From positions 11,547,312 to 11,611,311 of the forward strand of contig NC_092675.1 of NCBI RefSeq assembly GCF_964355755.1: DNA of 64,000 nt, read 5' to 3'. Below, in pieces: positions 38,102 through 52,851 of the stretch; the first letter of the stretch is position 1, and each line of letters starts with the position of its first letter. The notes beneath the pieces were generated by a model that was not told where the DNA came from, made no database searches, and saw only the letters and a list, made by a program, of their open reading frames with translations. The position numbers were made by a program, and so were the translations under genes. This stretch comes from Antedon mediterranea. Taxonomy: Eukaryota > Echinodermata > Crinoidea > Comatulida > Antedonidae.

Positions 38102-41100
38102 CTAGACATGTAACTCGTCACTTTGACGAGTTTGGTTATCCGCCGCGCAAGTGGTGCAACATTAACATTAAGGGGATAGGTTGAGGACAAAAGGAAGTGT
38201 TCACGTTGGCATTATGACCTGAACTGAAGAATATGATATGTTGTTATTGCTGAATTTTATTATTTAAATTCATATATAGTATATATAGTATACACAGTAT
38301 AATCTGTATCCATATCACATACAGTGTAGAATAGGTGAAATTACGGGACCCGCTATTTATTGCAATTTTTAACATGTTGACGGTTTTAAAATGAAACGCG
38401 AAGGTAGCAATTCCGAAAGGAAATTATCTCACCAACAACGTATTAGCGTGTAGAAGAAATTTGAATACGTGAAATATTGATGCGCGCTCTTTTAAATGTA
38501 ATGAATTATGACGCAAAAGATGAAAATACGACCTTTTTTATTTAACTGGCCATATGATGACGTCACAACATCCGATTGGCAACATTTTTACATAATTTTG
38601 TATCTACAATCCAATAGCTTCCAGAAAAAGTTTTAATCGTGATTATCACATTTTATTCTTACGAGCTATAACAGATTAAAATTTACTGTAAAGATGAAAT
38701 TAATGCCACTCGTGATTTAAATTTTTAGGCATGATGACGTCAAAAAAATTAAAATATTTTTAACTCATGCGAAAGATACTTGATTGACCTAGACAATATT
38801 AAAATCGGGGTGAAAATGGAAAACGGATAAGTGGAGATGCGCTCTATTCAATGTGATGAGCTATGACGAAAGATACAAAAATCCTAAATTTTATATTCGC
38901 GTGGCCATACGATGACGTCACAATGTCCGGTTAGCTATATTAATACCTGATCCGACATCTACAACTCATCTACTTCTAGAATATGTCATCCACAAAAATT
39001 TGACCTTCTAGTTTAGAAAGTACGACTGTTTAAAAAAAGGCATATTTTAAACGAATTGTTTAACCTTTTCATAAAAAACGCGCGCAAATTGTCCAATTCG
39101 ACGTGCTCGTATGACGTATCTTTAAGTCGAAATTGTTTAAAATTTGGTAAAATTACTAGAAAAGGCTGGAAAAACATAAATCACGCGAAAAAAATACGTT
39201 TTCAATGCTACGTGCGCACCGCACACGTAAAAATGTGCGCACGCGTGGGAATTTTTGACATGCTTAAAACGACATGAAACGCGTAGAAAGTTGATTATAA
39301 ATTAATTTTGCGCATTTTGAAATTTTAAATGCGCGTGCGCGCGTAACTTTGTGTAAAACACGCAATTTTTTTTCAACAGAAAGTTAGCGGATGATATAAA
39401 TTAAACTTTTGCAAAGTTTCACTTTAAAATGTTATTTGGTTTTCGACATATGTTAAATACAAGAAAATCGTTAAATCGCGCGTACGTCACGTTGCGCAAT
39501 TGTAAACATCATGAAAAGCTTCGCTTGACGACGTTACATAAATGTCAAAATGTTAACCAGTGGGAAAGCCACTTCGCGTTTTGACCGTTAAATCGTGTAA
39601 AATCGACTTACTTCCGCATTGACGATTTTGAAGCGCCACCTATCGTTGAAAACTGAAACCACGATTTTTCGTCGCCTGGCAAATAAGTGCTGTTTTATTT
39701 TAAGCTCGCATGAATATTTAAGACCCGCCCAACATTACCTATTATGGTAAAAGCATTTCCTAATAAGTATTATTGAATAACCAATCGGTTTCCTTCAAAG
39801 AAACCGAAGCTAATACAATACATTCGGCGACTGAAGTCGGGACTCGTGAAATTTATAAATGTGGTACGATTTGACTACTGTTTTGTTGTCCATTTTCTGA
39901 ATAGTCGGAGGTGCATCCCAACAAATTAAAAACATTATAATCAATTGTTTTATCAAGAATAATATTAGTTTAATCGAGTATGATATATTTCTATCCTGTT
40001 CAAAATGTGTTGGTGTATTCTCAGGCCTCGAAAGGTAGGTACATTTTCTAGCTGTGAGCGTGGTTTCGGCAACGCGAGACACGTGTGTCAGTATAGGCGA
40101 TAGCGAGACGTGTGTTGTACTGTGTTGATGCTGATCCGATAGTCGTTAAGTTGTACTGATTACGAGTATCATTGGTCCTGGCCGGCCTAGCCTGGTGATC
40201 TGATCCCCCCCAAAAAAATATTTATTTTCAATCAGTATTAATATTATTATTTTATTTTTATTATTGATTTATTAGGCTCAATAGATGCCTAGCAGGCTAC
40301 TACTAGTACTAGGCCTAGTAGGCCTAGATTATATAAATAATAATAGTAAATACTGTAATTTAATTAATAAAATACAGCTTCCATTTGCCTTACTTTTATG
40401 TCATCATATAATATTATAATTATATATACAACCAGACATTAACATTTTTTTAAATAATATTTATTATTTTTTCTGACACTTTCAGGAATCGTTGATGATG
40501 CAGAGTTCTTTGTCTTTGTGACTTCAAACTGAGAGTGAAGTTGATAAAAAAGATGACACCGGTACCTACCGACATTGTCATACCCAAACTATAATTTAAT
40601 TATTTAAAACAAAATGTTGAATTACAAATATATGTGTTGCAGAGGATTTAGATGAATTACAATACAAATATTTATGTTGAATGCAAACCTACTACACTAT
40701 ACTCTGTAAATTATGTTATTGTCATGTGGTAGACCTTAAAAATTGAATATTTATTGTATGTTAGGCCTATTTTATATTTTATTAATACTGTATTAGTTTA
40801 ATATTACTACTGTAGTATTATTATAATTTATATTATCATGGAGTAACTTTACTCCATGATATCATAGGCCTACAGTACTAGTTTGTACATGTTTTTACCC
40901 AAAAAAAATGAATAAATAATTTGTTATTCAATCTAATTGCTTGTTTGTTCATCAATAACAAAACAATTGTAAGCAAGTATATAACAGTTCTTGTTAGCCG
41001 CTTATTTCAGGTCATATTATTAATATTAGCTAGGCCCGACGCGCCCGATCACAACGTCACTAAGTGACTTTCCGCCCCTGGAACAATCGGTCGCTAATAG

Positions 41101-41923
41101 GGCTAGGCCTCGGACTCGTATAAAAGCTATTATAATAGTTATGATAAATATTCCTCAACTAAAATGTATACTGTGATAAATAAACAAGTAATAATATACG
41201 TTGTATTGGAATGTATTTATTTATATGAATTCTTATATGTGGACAATTATAAACATCGCGTATATCGTTCGATATAAATAAATTCATAAACACGATGACG
41301 ATGTGTTTACAAAATGGCGGTTTCGCTAGTTTTCGATGGAACAAATAGTGGTACCTTTAGTTTGAATAGTCGGAGCTGCATCCCAACCACCGAATTTTGT
41401 ATCTTAATATCGTATTCTGTAGATTATTAATTTTTCTAACAGGGATTTTAAATTCAGGACTGTTCAATTTTTCTAAATATTTTATTTTAATGATTTTCTA
41501 GGGTACAATTTCGAAAAAAAGACATTGGTTGATTTTGCCGTTAAATTACAGATTATCGTTTTGTTCAAATACATTTAATTTTACATGACAATATATTAAA
41601 ACCATTTATGAATTTATTTCACTAACAATATTTTTCCGATAATCAGCTAAATTTACAAATATTGTGTTTTTCAAACACCCTAAAATTTAGCAATTTTGAA
41701 CTAAATTAGAAAAGTAGGGCGCCCTCTCCGAGTCGAAATTTGACACGATTTGTCGACTGGCTGTCCCACTGTAACATAGTTAACAAAATGTTATGTTTGC
41801 AAGTTTTAGAGAAAAGCGTTACACAAAAATCATACAGAAAGAAAGAAGAAAAATAAAAAGTTGATGTTGATGATTTCGTACAATCACAAGAGGTTATCCT
41901 GCAACTTCGTTGCGGATAACCAA
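38102..41923 (+). mobile_element. E2, family 1 (G variant), split by a TIR transposon
   Basis: The 5' motif is GGTTATCCGC, not AGTTATCCGC, and the 3' hairpin at 41892-41921 has matching GGTTATCC/GGATAACC arms. A 70-bp stretch after the motif (GGGGATAGGTTGAGGAC) is shared only with E8. The insertion occupies 39558-41771. Confidence 0.85.
39558..41771. mobile_element. 2.2-kb TIR DNA transposon in E2
   Basis: The ends read CAGTGGGAAAGCCA and, in reverse complement, CAGTGGGACAGCCA. They are flanked by TAAC on both sides (39554-39557, 41772-41775), a 4-bp target duplication. E8 shows the empty site GTTAACATAG. A GAATAGTCGGAG-TGCATCCCAAC block occurs inverted-independent near both ends (39899 and 41367). 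No transposase frame was found. A 4-bp duplication with a CAGTG end might point to Chapaev/CMC- or Academ-type elements, but this is not settled. Confidence 0.75.
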
Positions 41924-43491
41924 CTAGACATGAAACTCGTCACTTTGACGAGTTAGTTATCCGCACGACAAACGCCACGTCCACGCCATACGTTGGAATA
42001 TTGCACACGGAAAAAGATTATGGAATTATGACCTGAACTGAAGACTATGATATGTTGTTATTGCTGAATTCTATTATTTTGATTCATATATAGTATACAC
42101 AGTGTAATCTGTATACATATCACATACAGTGTAGAATAGGGGAAATTACGGGACCCGCTATTTATTGCAATTTTTAACATGTTGACGGTTTTAAAATGAA
42201 ACGCGAAGGTAGCAATTCCGAAAGGAAATTATCTCAGCAACAACGTATTAGCGTGTAGAAGAAATTTGAATACGTGAAATATTGATGCGCGCTCTTTTAA
42301 ATGTAATGAATTATGACGCAAAAGATGAAAATACGACCTTTTTTATTTAACTGGCCATATGATGACGTCACAACATCCGATTGGCAACATTTTTACATAA
42401 TTTCGTATCTACAATCCAATAGCTTCCAGAAAAAGTTTTAATCGTGATTATCACATTTTATTTTTACGAGCTATAACAGATTAAAATTTACTGTAAAGAT
42501 GAAATTGATGCCACACGTGATTTAAATTTTTAGGCATGATGACGTCAAAAAAATTAAAATATTTTTAACTCATGCGAAAGATAGTTGATTGACCTAGACA
42601 ATATCAAAATCGGGGTGAAAATGGAAAACGGATAAGTGGAGATGCGCTCTATTCAATGTGATGAGCTATGACGAAAGATACAAAAATCCTAAATTTTATA
42701 TTCGCGTGGCCATACGATGACATCACAATGTCCGGTTAGCCATATTAATACCTGATCCGATATCTACAACTCATCTACTTCTAGAATATGTCATCCACAA
42801 AAATTTGACCGTCTAGTTTAGAAATTACGACTGTTTAAAAAAAGGCATATTTTAAACGAATTTTTTAACCTTTTCATAAAAAACGCGCGCAAATTGTCCA
42901 ATTCGACATGCTCTTATGACGTATCTTTAAGTCGAAATTGTTTAAAATTTGGTAAAATTACTAGAAAAGGCTGGAAAAACATAAATCACGCGAAAAAAAT
43001 ACGTTTTCAATGCTACGTGCGCACCGCACACGTAAAAATGTGCGCATGCGTGGGAATTTTTGACATGCTTAAAACAACATGAAACGCGTAGAAAGTTGAT
43101 CAGAAATTAATTTTGCGCATTTTGAAATTTTAAATGCGCGTGCTAGCGTAACTTTGTGTAAAACACGGAATTTTTTTTCAACAGAAAGTTAGCGCATGAT
43201 ATAAATTAAACTTTTGCAAAGTTTCAAGTTGAAATGTTATTTGGTTGTCGAGCTATGTTAAATACGACAAAATCGTTAAATCGCGCGTAAATCACGTTGC
43301 GCAATTGTAAACGTCATGAAAAGCTTCGCTTGACGACGTTACGTAAATGTCAATATGTTAAGATAGTTACCGAAATGTTATGTTTGCGAGTTTCAGAGAA
43401 AAGCGTTACACAAAAATCATACAGAATGATTTCGTACAATCACAAGAGGTTATCCTGCAACTTCGTTGCGGATAACCAATAACAATAACAA
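41924..43491 (+). mobile_element. E3, family 1
   Basis: 5' motif AGTTATCCGC; 3' hairpin at 43448-43477 has GGTTATCC/GGATAACC arms, so the two ends come from different variants. The inner stem GCAAC-ttc-GTTGC adds to the outer one. Confidence 0.8.
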
Positions 43492-45037
43492 CTAGAATTT
43501 AATTCGTCACTTTGACGAATTATAGGTGATCATTTTCATAATTTTATTGACATTAATATTTTTTAAACATGCACGTATGTTAACATACAATCGGAAAATG
43601 TTGATGTATGCCACCCTATTATACGCTATAGGGCTGAATTGTGCCTATTATATGCCATATACATTATGTACAGTATATACTGTATATCTATATACAGTGT
43701 AGCATTGGTGAAATTAAGGACACACAACATGTTCTAATTTTTTGGCACTGATGACATTATCAAAATAAAGTTGTGGATAACAATATCGAAAGATAATGAA
43801 TTGAGCAATAAAATATAACAATTGGAAGAAAATGTGGCACGTAGAAGTGCGGTGCGCGCTCTTTAAAATGTATATAACTTTGACGAAAGAGATGAAAAAA
43901 TTGCTTTTTAACTTCAACTGGCCATATGATAACGTCACAAGATTCGTTAGGCTTAATTTTTATATAAATTTATATCTAAATTTAACCAGCTCTCATAATA
44001 AGTTATAATCATCAAGGTCAACTTTAATTCAGAAGAGCTGTAAGGTATTCAAATATACGTTGTAGGTGAAATTACGTAACCACCGTTATTCAAATTTTAA
44101 GATGTGATGACATCATCAAAATGAAAATTTTGGCAACTCATGAGTAACATAATTGGTTGAGGTAGAATATATTAGAAATTAAAAGAAAATCGATCACAGA
44201 TAAGCGAGTTGCGCTCTGTTGAATATGGTGGTCTATGACAAAAAGGGAAAAAACCTTGTTATAAAAATTCATGTGGCCAAATGATGACGTCTTACCATTT
44301 TGTACGTCTAATGTGTATATACATTTATATCTACAACTCATTGGCTTCCATAATAAGTTAAAAAAATTGGGGGTCACCTTCCATTCTGAAGAGTTATATT
44401 TATTTTTAAAAGGCCTTATTTTTTACCATTTTTAGCACTTTTGTACAATTAATGTGCGCATTTTGTCATTTTTAACGTGCTCGTATAGCACTATTTTAAG
44501 TCGAAATGGACTCAAATTTGGAGAATGTACTATGGAAGATGAGTAGAATGCAATTTGTACAAAAAAATGTTAATTTTTATGCTTTATATGTACGCACGCG
44601 CAAAAACGTGTTTTTGCGCAGTAATTTTTAAAACACGCAAATGGCCTAATTCATGCTCTAAATTGATCAAAACGTAATTTTGAGCATTTTAAATTTTTAA
44701 CGCGCGATTTCAGGAGCATGACCCTACGTGCAGGTGCGTTTTTATTTGCTAATATTTTTACTCTTGACCTGAAGTTTACGTGTAGTGAATTTCATTAATT
44801 TGTGATAATTAAATATGGAGATATGATTGATAATGTTTTTTTACAAAATTGCGTATAAATGACGTCACGGGTGAGTGATCACGCTGAAAAGCTTATTAGG
44901 ACTAAGTTAAAGTATTTGAAAGACATTGTGAAGTTTTGGTAATCATTGACATTAAATTTTTTGAGATATTTGTTACACAAAATCTGTACAGAAAGAAATT
45001 GCGAAGAAATATTTTTTTTTACAAAAACAATTTCTCA
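43492..45037 (+). mobile_element. E4, family 2, no 3' hairpin
   Basis: The 5' end is complete. The 3' end fades into a T run and ACAAAAACAATTTCTCA before E5, so the terminal hairpin is missing. Confidence 0.75.
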
Positions 45038-46619
45038 CTAGAATTTAATTCGTCACTTTGACGAATTATAGGTGATCATTTTTATCATTTTAATGAAATT
45101 AATTTTTTTTAAACATGTACGTACGTTAACATACGATAGGAAAATGTTGATGTATGCCATCCTATTATACGCTTTTAGTGCTGAGTTATGCCTATTATAT
45201 GCCATATACAATGTACAGTATATACTGTATATCTATATACAGTGTAGCATAGGTGAAATTATGGGACACACATCAAGTTCTAATTTTTTGGTATGATGCA
45301 ATTATCAAAATAAACTCGAAGATGACAATTTCGAAAGATAATGAATTGAGCAAATAAATATAAGGATTGGAAGAGAATTTGACACGCAGAAGCGCAATGC
45401 GCGCTCTTTGAAATTTGTATAACTTCGACTAAAGAAATTTAAAAACTACTTTTTAACTTCAACTGGCCATATGATAACATCACAACATCCGATAGGCCTA
45501 ATTTTTATATGAATTCATATCTACATTTCATCAGCTTTCATAATAAATTATAATCTTCAAGGTCACCTTTAATTCTGAGGAGCTATAAGATATTCAAATG
45601 TATGGTGTAGCTGAAATTACATGACCTAGGTTATTCAAGTTTTTACGCGTGATGCCGTCATCAAAATAAAAATGTTGACAACTTATGAGAAAGATAATTA
45701 ATTGAGCAAGCACATACTAAAATGTGTGCGAAAATCGGGGTCAAATAACGGAGATGTGCTCTATTGAATGTGATAACCCACACAAAAAGATAATAATTAC
45801 TAATTTTTAAATTCAAGTGGCCATTTGATGACGTCATACCATTTTGTACGTCTAATATGTATATATATTTATATCTACAACTTATTGGCTTCCATAATAA
45901 GTTAAAACAATTGGGGGTCACCTGCCATTCTGAAGAGTTATATTCATTTTAAAAAGGCCTTATTTTTTACCATTTTTAGCACTTTTGTACAATTAATGTG
46001 CGGATTTTGTCATTTTTAACGTGCTCGTATAGCGTTATTTTAAGTCGGAATGGACTCAAAGTCGGAGAATGTACTAAGGATTGTGAGTAGAATATGATGT
46101 ATACATCAAATTTTATTTTTTACCTTTTTTAAAAATCGCGTGCGCAAAAATGTGTTTTTGCGCAGTAATTTTTTTAAACACGCAAATGGCCTATTTCATG
46201 CTCTAAATTGATAAAAACTAAATTTTGAGCTTTTTAAAATTTCAACGCGCGATTTCACGCGCATGACCTTGAAACACCCGAGTTTTTATTTGCTAATATT
46301 TTTTACCTTGACCTCAAGTTTACGTGTAGTGATTTTCATTAATATGTGATAATGAATTATGGAGATATGATTGATAATGTGATTTCACAAAATGGCGTAT
46401 ACGTGACGTCACGGATGAGTGATCACGCTGAAAAGCTTATTAGGACTAAGTTAACGTATTTGAAAGACATTGTGAAATTTTGGTAATCATTAACATTAAA
46501 CTTTTTGAGATATTTGTTACACAAAATCTGTACAGAGAGAAATAAATAATAAGAATAAGAAGAATAAAGATTTCATACAATAACAATAGGTGATCATTTT
46601 ATTCTAAATGATCACCTAA
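45038..46619 (+). mobile_element. E5, family 2, complete
   Basis: Complete at both ends. The 3' hairpin at 46588-46617 has 12-bp arms AGGTGATCATTT/AAATGATCACCT. I see no difference from E12 over 1582 bp, and similarity stops exactly at CTAG and CACCTAA, which fixes the element borders. Confidence 0.88.
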
Positions 46620-48181
46620 CTAGAATTTAATTCGTCACTTTGACGAATTATAGGTGATCATTTTTATCATTTTAATGAAATTAATTTTTTTTTAAACATG
46701 TACGTACGTTAACATACGATAGGAAAATGTTGATGTATGCCATCCTATTATACGCTTATATTGCTGAGTTATGCCTATTATATGCCATATACAATGTACA
46801 GTATATACTGTATATCTATATACAGTGTAGCATAGGTGAAATTATGGGACACACATCAAGTTCAAATTTTTTGGTATAATGGAATTATCAAAATAAACTC
46901 GAAGATAACAATTTCGAAAGATAATGAATTGAGCAAATAAATATAAGGATTGGAAGAGAATTTGACACGTAGAAGCGCAATGCGCGCTCTTTGAAATTTG
47001 TATAACTTCGACTAAAGAAATTTAAAAACTACTTTTTAACTTCAACTGGCCATATGACAACATCACAACATCCGATAGGCTTAATTTTTATATGAATTCA
47101 TATCTACATTTCATCAGCTTTCATAATAAATTATAATCTTCAAGGTCACCTTTAATTCTGAGGAGCTATAAGATATTCAAATGTATGGTGTAGCTGAAAT
47201 TACACGACCTAGGTTATTCAAGTTTTTACGCGTGATGACGTCATCAAAATAAAAATGTTGACAACTTATGAGAAAGATAATTAATTGAGCAAGCACATAC
47301 TAAAATGTGTGCAAAAATTGGGCTCAAATAACGGAGATGCGCTCTATTGAATGTGATAACCCACACAAAAAGATAATAATTACTAATTTTTAAATTCAAG
47401 TGGCCATTTGATGACGTCATACCATTTTGTACGTCTAATATGTATATATATTTATATCTACAACTTATTGGCTTCCATAATAAGTTAAAAAATTTGGGGG
47501 TCACCTGCCATTCTGAAGAGTTATATTCATTTTAAAAAGGCCTTATTTTTTTACCATTTTAGCACTTTTGTACAATTAATGTGCGAATTTTGTCATTTTT
47601 AACGTGCTCGTATAGCGTTATTTTAAGTCGGAATGGACTCAAAGTCGGAGAATGTACTAAGGATTGTGAGTAGAATATGATGTATACATCAAATTTTATT
47701 TTTTACCCTTTTTAAAAATCGCGTGCGCAAAAATGTGTTTTTGCGCAGTAATTTTTTTAAACACGCAAATGGCCTATTTCATGCTCTAAATTGATAAAAA
47801 CTAAATTTTGAGCTTTTTAAAATTTCAACGCGCGATTTCACGCGCATGACCTTGAAACGCCCGAGTTTTTATTTGCTAATATTTTTTACCTTGACCTCAA
47901 GTTTACGTGTAGTGATTTTCATTAATATGTGATAATTAATTATGGAGATATGATTGATAATGTGATTTCACAAAATGGCGTATACGTGACGTCACGGATG
48001 AGTGATCACGCTGAAAAGCTTATTAGGACTAAGTTAACGCATTTGAAAGACATTGTGAAATTTTGGTAATCATTAACATTAAACTTTTTGAGATATTTGT
48101 TACACAAAATCTGTACCGAGAGAAATAAATAACAAGAGGTTATCCTGCAACTTCGTTGCGGATAACCAATAAGAATAAGAA
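46620..48181 (+). mobile_element. E6, family 2 start with family 1 end
   Basis: Body almost the same as E5. The 3' hairpin at 48138-48167 is of the family 1 type (GGTTATCC/GGATAACC) in place of AGGTGATCATTT. This is a clear end swap. Confidence 0.85.
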
Positions 48182-49695
48182 CTAGAATTTAATTCGTCAC
48201 TTTGACGAATTATAGGTGATCATTTTTATCGCTTTACTGACATAATATTTTTTTAAACATGCACGTACGTTAACATACAATAGGAAAATGTTGATGTATA
48301 CCATCCTGATATACGCTTATAGTGCTGAGTTGTGCCTATTATGTGTCATATACAATATGTACAGTATATACTGTATATCTATATACAGTGTAGCATAGGT
48401 GAAATTACGGGACCCACATCATGTTCAAATTTTTTGGTATGATGGAATTATCAAAATAAACTCGAAGATGACAATTTCGAAAGATAATGAATTGAGAAAA
48501 TAAATATAAGGATTGGAAGATAATTTGACACGTAGAAGCGCAATGCGCGCTCTTTGAAATTTGTATAACTTTGACTAAAGAAATTTAAAAACAACGTTTT
48601 AACTTCAACTGGCCATATGATAACATCACAACATCCGATAGGCTTAATTTTTATATGAATTCATATCTACATTTATTCAGCTTTTATAATAAATTATAAT
48701 CTTCAAGGTCACCTTTAATTCTGAAGAGCTATAACATATTCAAATGTATGGTGTAGCTGAAATTACACGACCTTGGTTATTAAAGTTTTTACACATGATG
48801 ACATCATCAAAATAAAAATATTGACAACTCTTGAGAAAGATAATTAATTGAGTAAGCACATACTAAAATTTCGGCGAAAATCGGGCTCAAATAACGGAGA
48901 TGCGCTCTATTGAATGTGATAACCCACACAAAAAGATAAAAATTACTAATTTTTAAATTGAAGTGGCCATTTGATGACGTCATACCATTTTGTACGTCTA
49001 ATGTGTACATGAATATGTATCTACAACCCAATGGCTTCCCGAATAAGTTAAAAAAATTGGGGGTCACCTGCCATTCTGAAGAATTATATTCATTTTAAAA
49101 AGGCCTTATTTTTCACCATTTTCAGCACTTTGATGCAATTAATTTGCGCATTTTGTTATTTTTAACCTGCTCGTATAGCGTTATTTTAAGTCGGAACTTA
49201 CTCAAATTTGGTGAATGTACTAAGGATGGTGAGTAGAATGCGATTTGTATAAAAAAATTGCAATTTTTACGCTTTGTAAGTATCGTGCGCGTAAAATATT
49301 TTTTTTGCGCAATAATTTTTTGAAACACGCAAATGGCCTAATTCATGCTCTAAATTGATTAAAACGTAATTTTGAGCTTTTTAAATTTTTAATGCGCGAT
49401 TCCACGCGCTTAACCCTACGTGCGCGCGCGTTTTTATTTGCTAATATTTTTACCCTTGACCTGAAGTTTATGTGTAGTGAATTTCATAAATATGTGATAA
49501 TGAATTATGGATATATGATTGATAATGTGATTTCACAAAATGGCGTATACGTGACGTCACGGATGAGTGATCACGCTGAAAAGCTTATTATGGCTAAGTT
49601 AAAGTATTTGAAAGACATTGTGAAATTATTGTGATCATTGCTATTCAACTTTTTGAGATATTTGATGAACAAAAAGTGTACAGAAAGAAGAATAA
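48182..49695 (+). mobile_element. E7, family 2
   Basis: Complete 5' end. The 3' end is AAAGTGTACAGAAAGAAGAA without hairpin, then E8. The 3' third resembles E10 more than E5. Confidence 0.78.
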
Positions 49696-51316
49696 CTAGA
49701 CATGTAACTCGTCACTTTGACGAGTTTGGTTATCCGCCGCGCCGCGCAAGTGGTGCAACATTAACATTAAGGGGATAGGTTGAGGACAAAAGGAAGTGTT
49801 CACGTTGGCATTATGACCTGAACTGAAGAATATGATATGTTGTTATTGCTGAATTTTATTATTTAAATTCATATATAGTATATACACAGTATAATCTGTA
49901 TCTATATCACATACAGTGTAGAATAGGTGAAATTACGGGACCCGCTATTTATTGCAATTTTTAACATGTTGACGGTTTTAAAATGAAACGCGAAGGTAGC
50001 AATTCCGAAAGGAAATTATCTCAGCAACAACGTATATAGCGTGTAGAAGAAATTTGAATACGTGAAATATTGATGCGCGCTCTTTTAAATGTAATGAATT
50101 ATGACGCAAAAGATGAAAATACGACCTTTTTTATTTAACTGGCCATATGATGACGTCACAACATCCGATTGGCAACATTTTTACATAATTTCGTATCTAG
50201 AATCCAATAGCTTCCAGAAAAAATTTTAATCGTGATTATCACATTTTATTCTTACGAGCTATAACAGATTAAAATTTACAGTAAAGATGAAATTGATGCC
50301 ACATGTGATTTCAATTTTTAGGCATGATGACGTCATAAAAATTAAAATATTTTTCACTCATGCGAAAGATAGTTGATTGACCTAGACAATATCAAAATCG
50401 GGGTGAAAATGGAAAACGGATAAGTGGAGATGCGCTCTATTCAATGTGATGACCTATGACGAAAGATACAAAAATCCTAAAATTTATATTCGCGTGGCCA
50501 TACGATGACGTCACAATGTCCGGTTAGCCATATTAATACCTGATCCGATATCTACAACTCATCTACTTCCAGAATATGCCATCCACAAAAAGTTGACCGT
50601 CTAGTTTAGAAATTACGACTGTTTAAAAAAAGGCATATTTTAAACGAATTTTTTAACCTTTTCATAAAAAACGCGCGCAAATTGTCCAATTCGACGTGCT
50701 CGTATGACGTATCTTTAAGTCGAAATTGTTAAAAATTTGGTAAAATTACATGAAAAGGCTGGAAAAACATAAATCACGCGAAAAAAATACGTTTTCAATG
50801 CTACGTGCGCACCGCACACGTAAAAATGTGCGCACGCGTGGGAATTTTTGACATGCTTAAAACGACATGAAACGCGTAGAAAGTTGATTATAAATTAATT
50901 TTGCGCATTTTGAAATTTTAAATGCGCGTGCGCGCGTAACTTTGTGTAAAAAACGCAATTTTTTTTCAACAGAAAGTTAGCGCATGATATAAATTAAACT
51001 TTTGCAAAGTTTCAAGTTGAAATGTTATTTGGTTTTCGACATATGTTAAATACGAGAAAATCGTTAAATCGCGCGTACGTCACGTTGCGCAATTGTAAAC
51101 ATCATGAAAAGCTTCGCTTGACGACGTTACATAAATGTCAAAATGTTAACATAGTTAACAAAATGTTATGTTTGCAAGTTTCAGAGAAAAGCGTTACACA
51201 AAAATCATACAGAAAGAAAGAAGAAGAATAAAAAGTTGATGATGATGATGATGATGATGATTTCGTACAATCACAAGAGGTTATCCTGCAACTTCGTTGC
51301 GGATAACCAATAACAA
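49696..51316 (+). mobile_element. E8, family 1 (G variant), complete
   Basis: 5' motif GGTTATCCGC and 3' hairpin 51279-51308 with GGTTATCC arms. A GAT run (51236-51261) precedes the hairpin. It lacks the insertion found in E2 and gives its empty site. Confidence 0.85.
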
Positions 51317-52851
51317 CTAGAATTTAATTCGTCACTTTGACGAATTATAGGTGATCATTTTATCATTTTAATGAAATTAACATTTTTTAAACATGCACAT
51401 ACGTTAACATACGATCGTAAAATGTTGATGTACGCCATCCTATGACATGATGCATATACACTTATAGCGCTGAGTTGTACCTATTATGTGTCATATACAA
51501 TACGTACAGTATATACTGTATATCTATATACAGTGTAGCATAGGTGAAATTACGGGACCAACATCATGTTCTAATTTTTTGGTATGATGGAATTATCAAA
51601 ATAAACTCGAAGATGACAATTTCAAAAGATAATGAATTGAGCAAATAAATATAAGGATAGGAAGAGAATTTGAGACGTAGAAGCGCAATGCGCGGTCTTT
51701 GAAATTTGATTAACTACGACTAACGAAATTTAAAAACTACTTTTTAACTTCAACTGGCCATATGATAACATCACAACATCCGATAGGCTTAATTTTTATA
51801 TGAATTCATATCTACATTTCATCAGCTTTCATAATAAGTTATAATCTTCAAGGTTACCTTTAATTCTGAAGAGCTATAAGATATTCAAATGTATGGTGTA
51901 GCTGAAATTACACGACCTAGTTTATTTAAGTTTTTACGCGTGATGACGTCATCAAAATAAAAATTTTGACAACTCATGAGAAAGATAATTAATTGAGCAA
52001 GCACATACTAAAATTTCTGCGAAAATCGGGTTCAAATAACGGAGATGCGCTCTATTGAATGTGATAACCCACACAAAAAGATAAAAATTACTAATTTTTT
52101 AATTGAAGTGGCCATTTGATGACGTCATACCATTTTGTACGTCTAATGTGTATATACATTTATATCTAGAACTTATTGGCTTCCATATTAAGTTAAAAAA
52201 ATTAGGGGTCATCTTCCATTCTGAAAAGTTATATTCATTTTAAAAAGGCCCTACTCTTTACAATTTTTAGCACTTTTGTACAATTAATGTGCGCATTTTG
52301 TCATTTTGAACGTGCTCGTATAGCGTTATTTTAAGTCTGAATGGACTCAAATTTGGTGAATGTACTAAGAATGATGAGTAGAATGCAATTTGTTAAAAAA
52401 AATCGTATTTTTTTACGCTTTCTATGTACGCACGCGCAAAAACGTGTTTTTGCGCAGTAATTTTTTAAAACACGCAAATGGCCTAATTCATGCTCTAAAA
52501 TGATCAAAACTTAATTTGGAGCTTTTTAAATTTTTAACGTGCAATTTCACGTGCATGACCTTGAAACACGTAAGTTTTTATTTGTTAATATTTTTACCCT
52601 TCACCTGAAGTTTACGTATAGTGAATTTTATTGATATGTGATAATGAGTTATGGAGATATGATTGATAGTGTGATTTCACAAAATCGCGTATACGTGACG
52701 TCACGGTTGAGTGATCACGCTGAAAAGCTTATTATGGCTAAGTTAAAGTATTTGAAAGACATTGTGAAATTTTTGTGATCATTGTTATTCAACTTTTTGA
52801 GATAATTGCTAAACAAAAAGTGTACAGAAAGAAGAATAATAACAATAATAA
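51317..52851 (+). mobile_element. E9, family 2
   Basis: 5' end complete; no 3' hairpin. It ends GTGTACAGAAAGAAGAATAA and AACAATAATAA before E10. Confidence 0.78.

Noticed and set aside
46620-48181. E6 as an assembly chimera
   Set aside because: Its 3' hairpin is bordered by normal element sequence and E3 shows a comparable mismatch of variants, so a biological swap is likelier, though reads should confirm.
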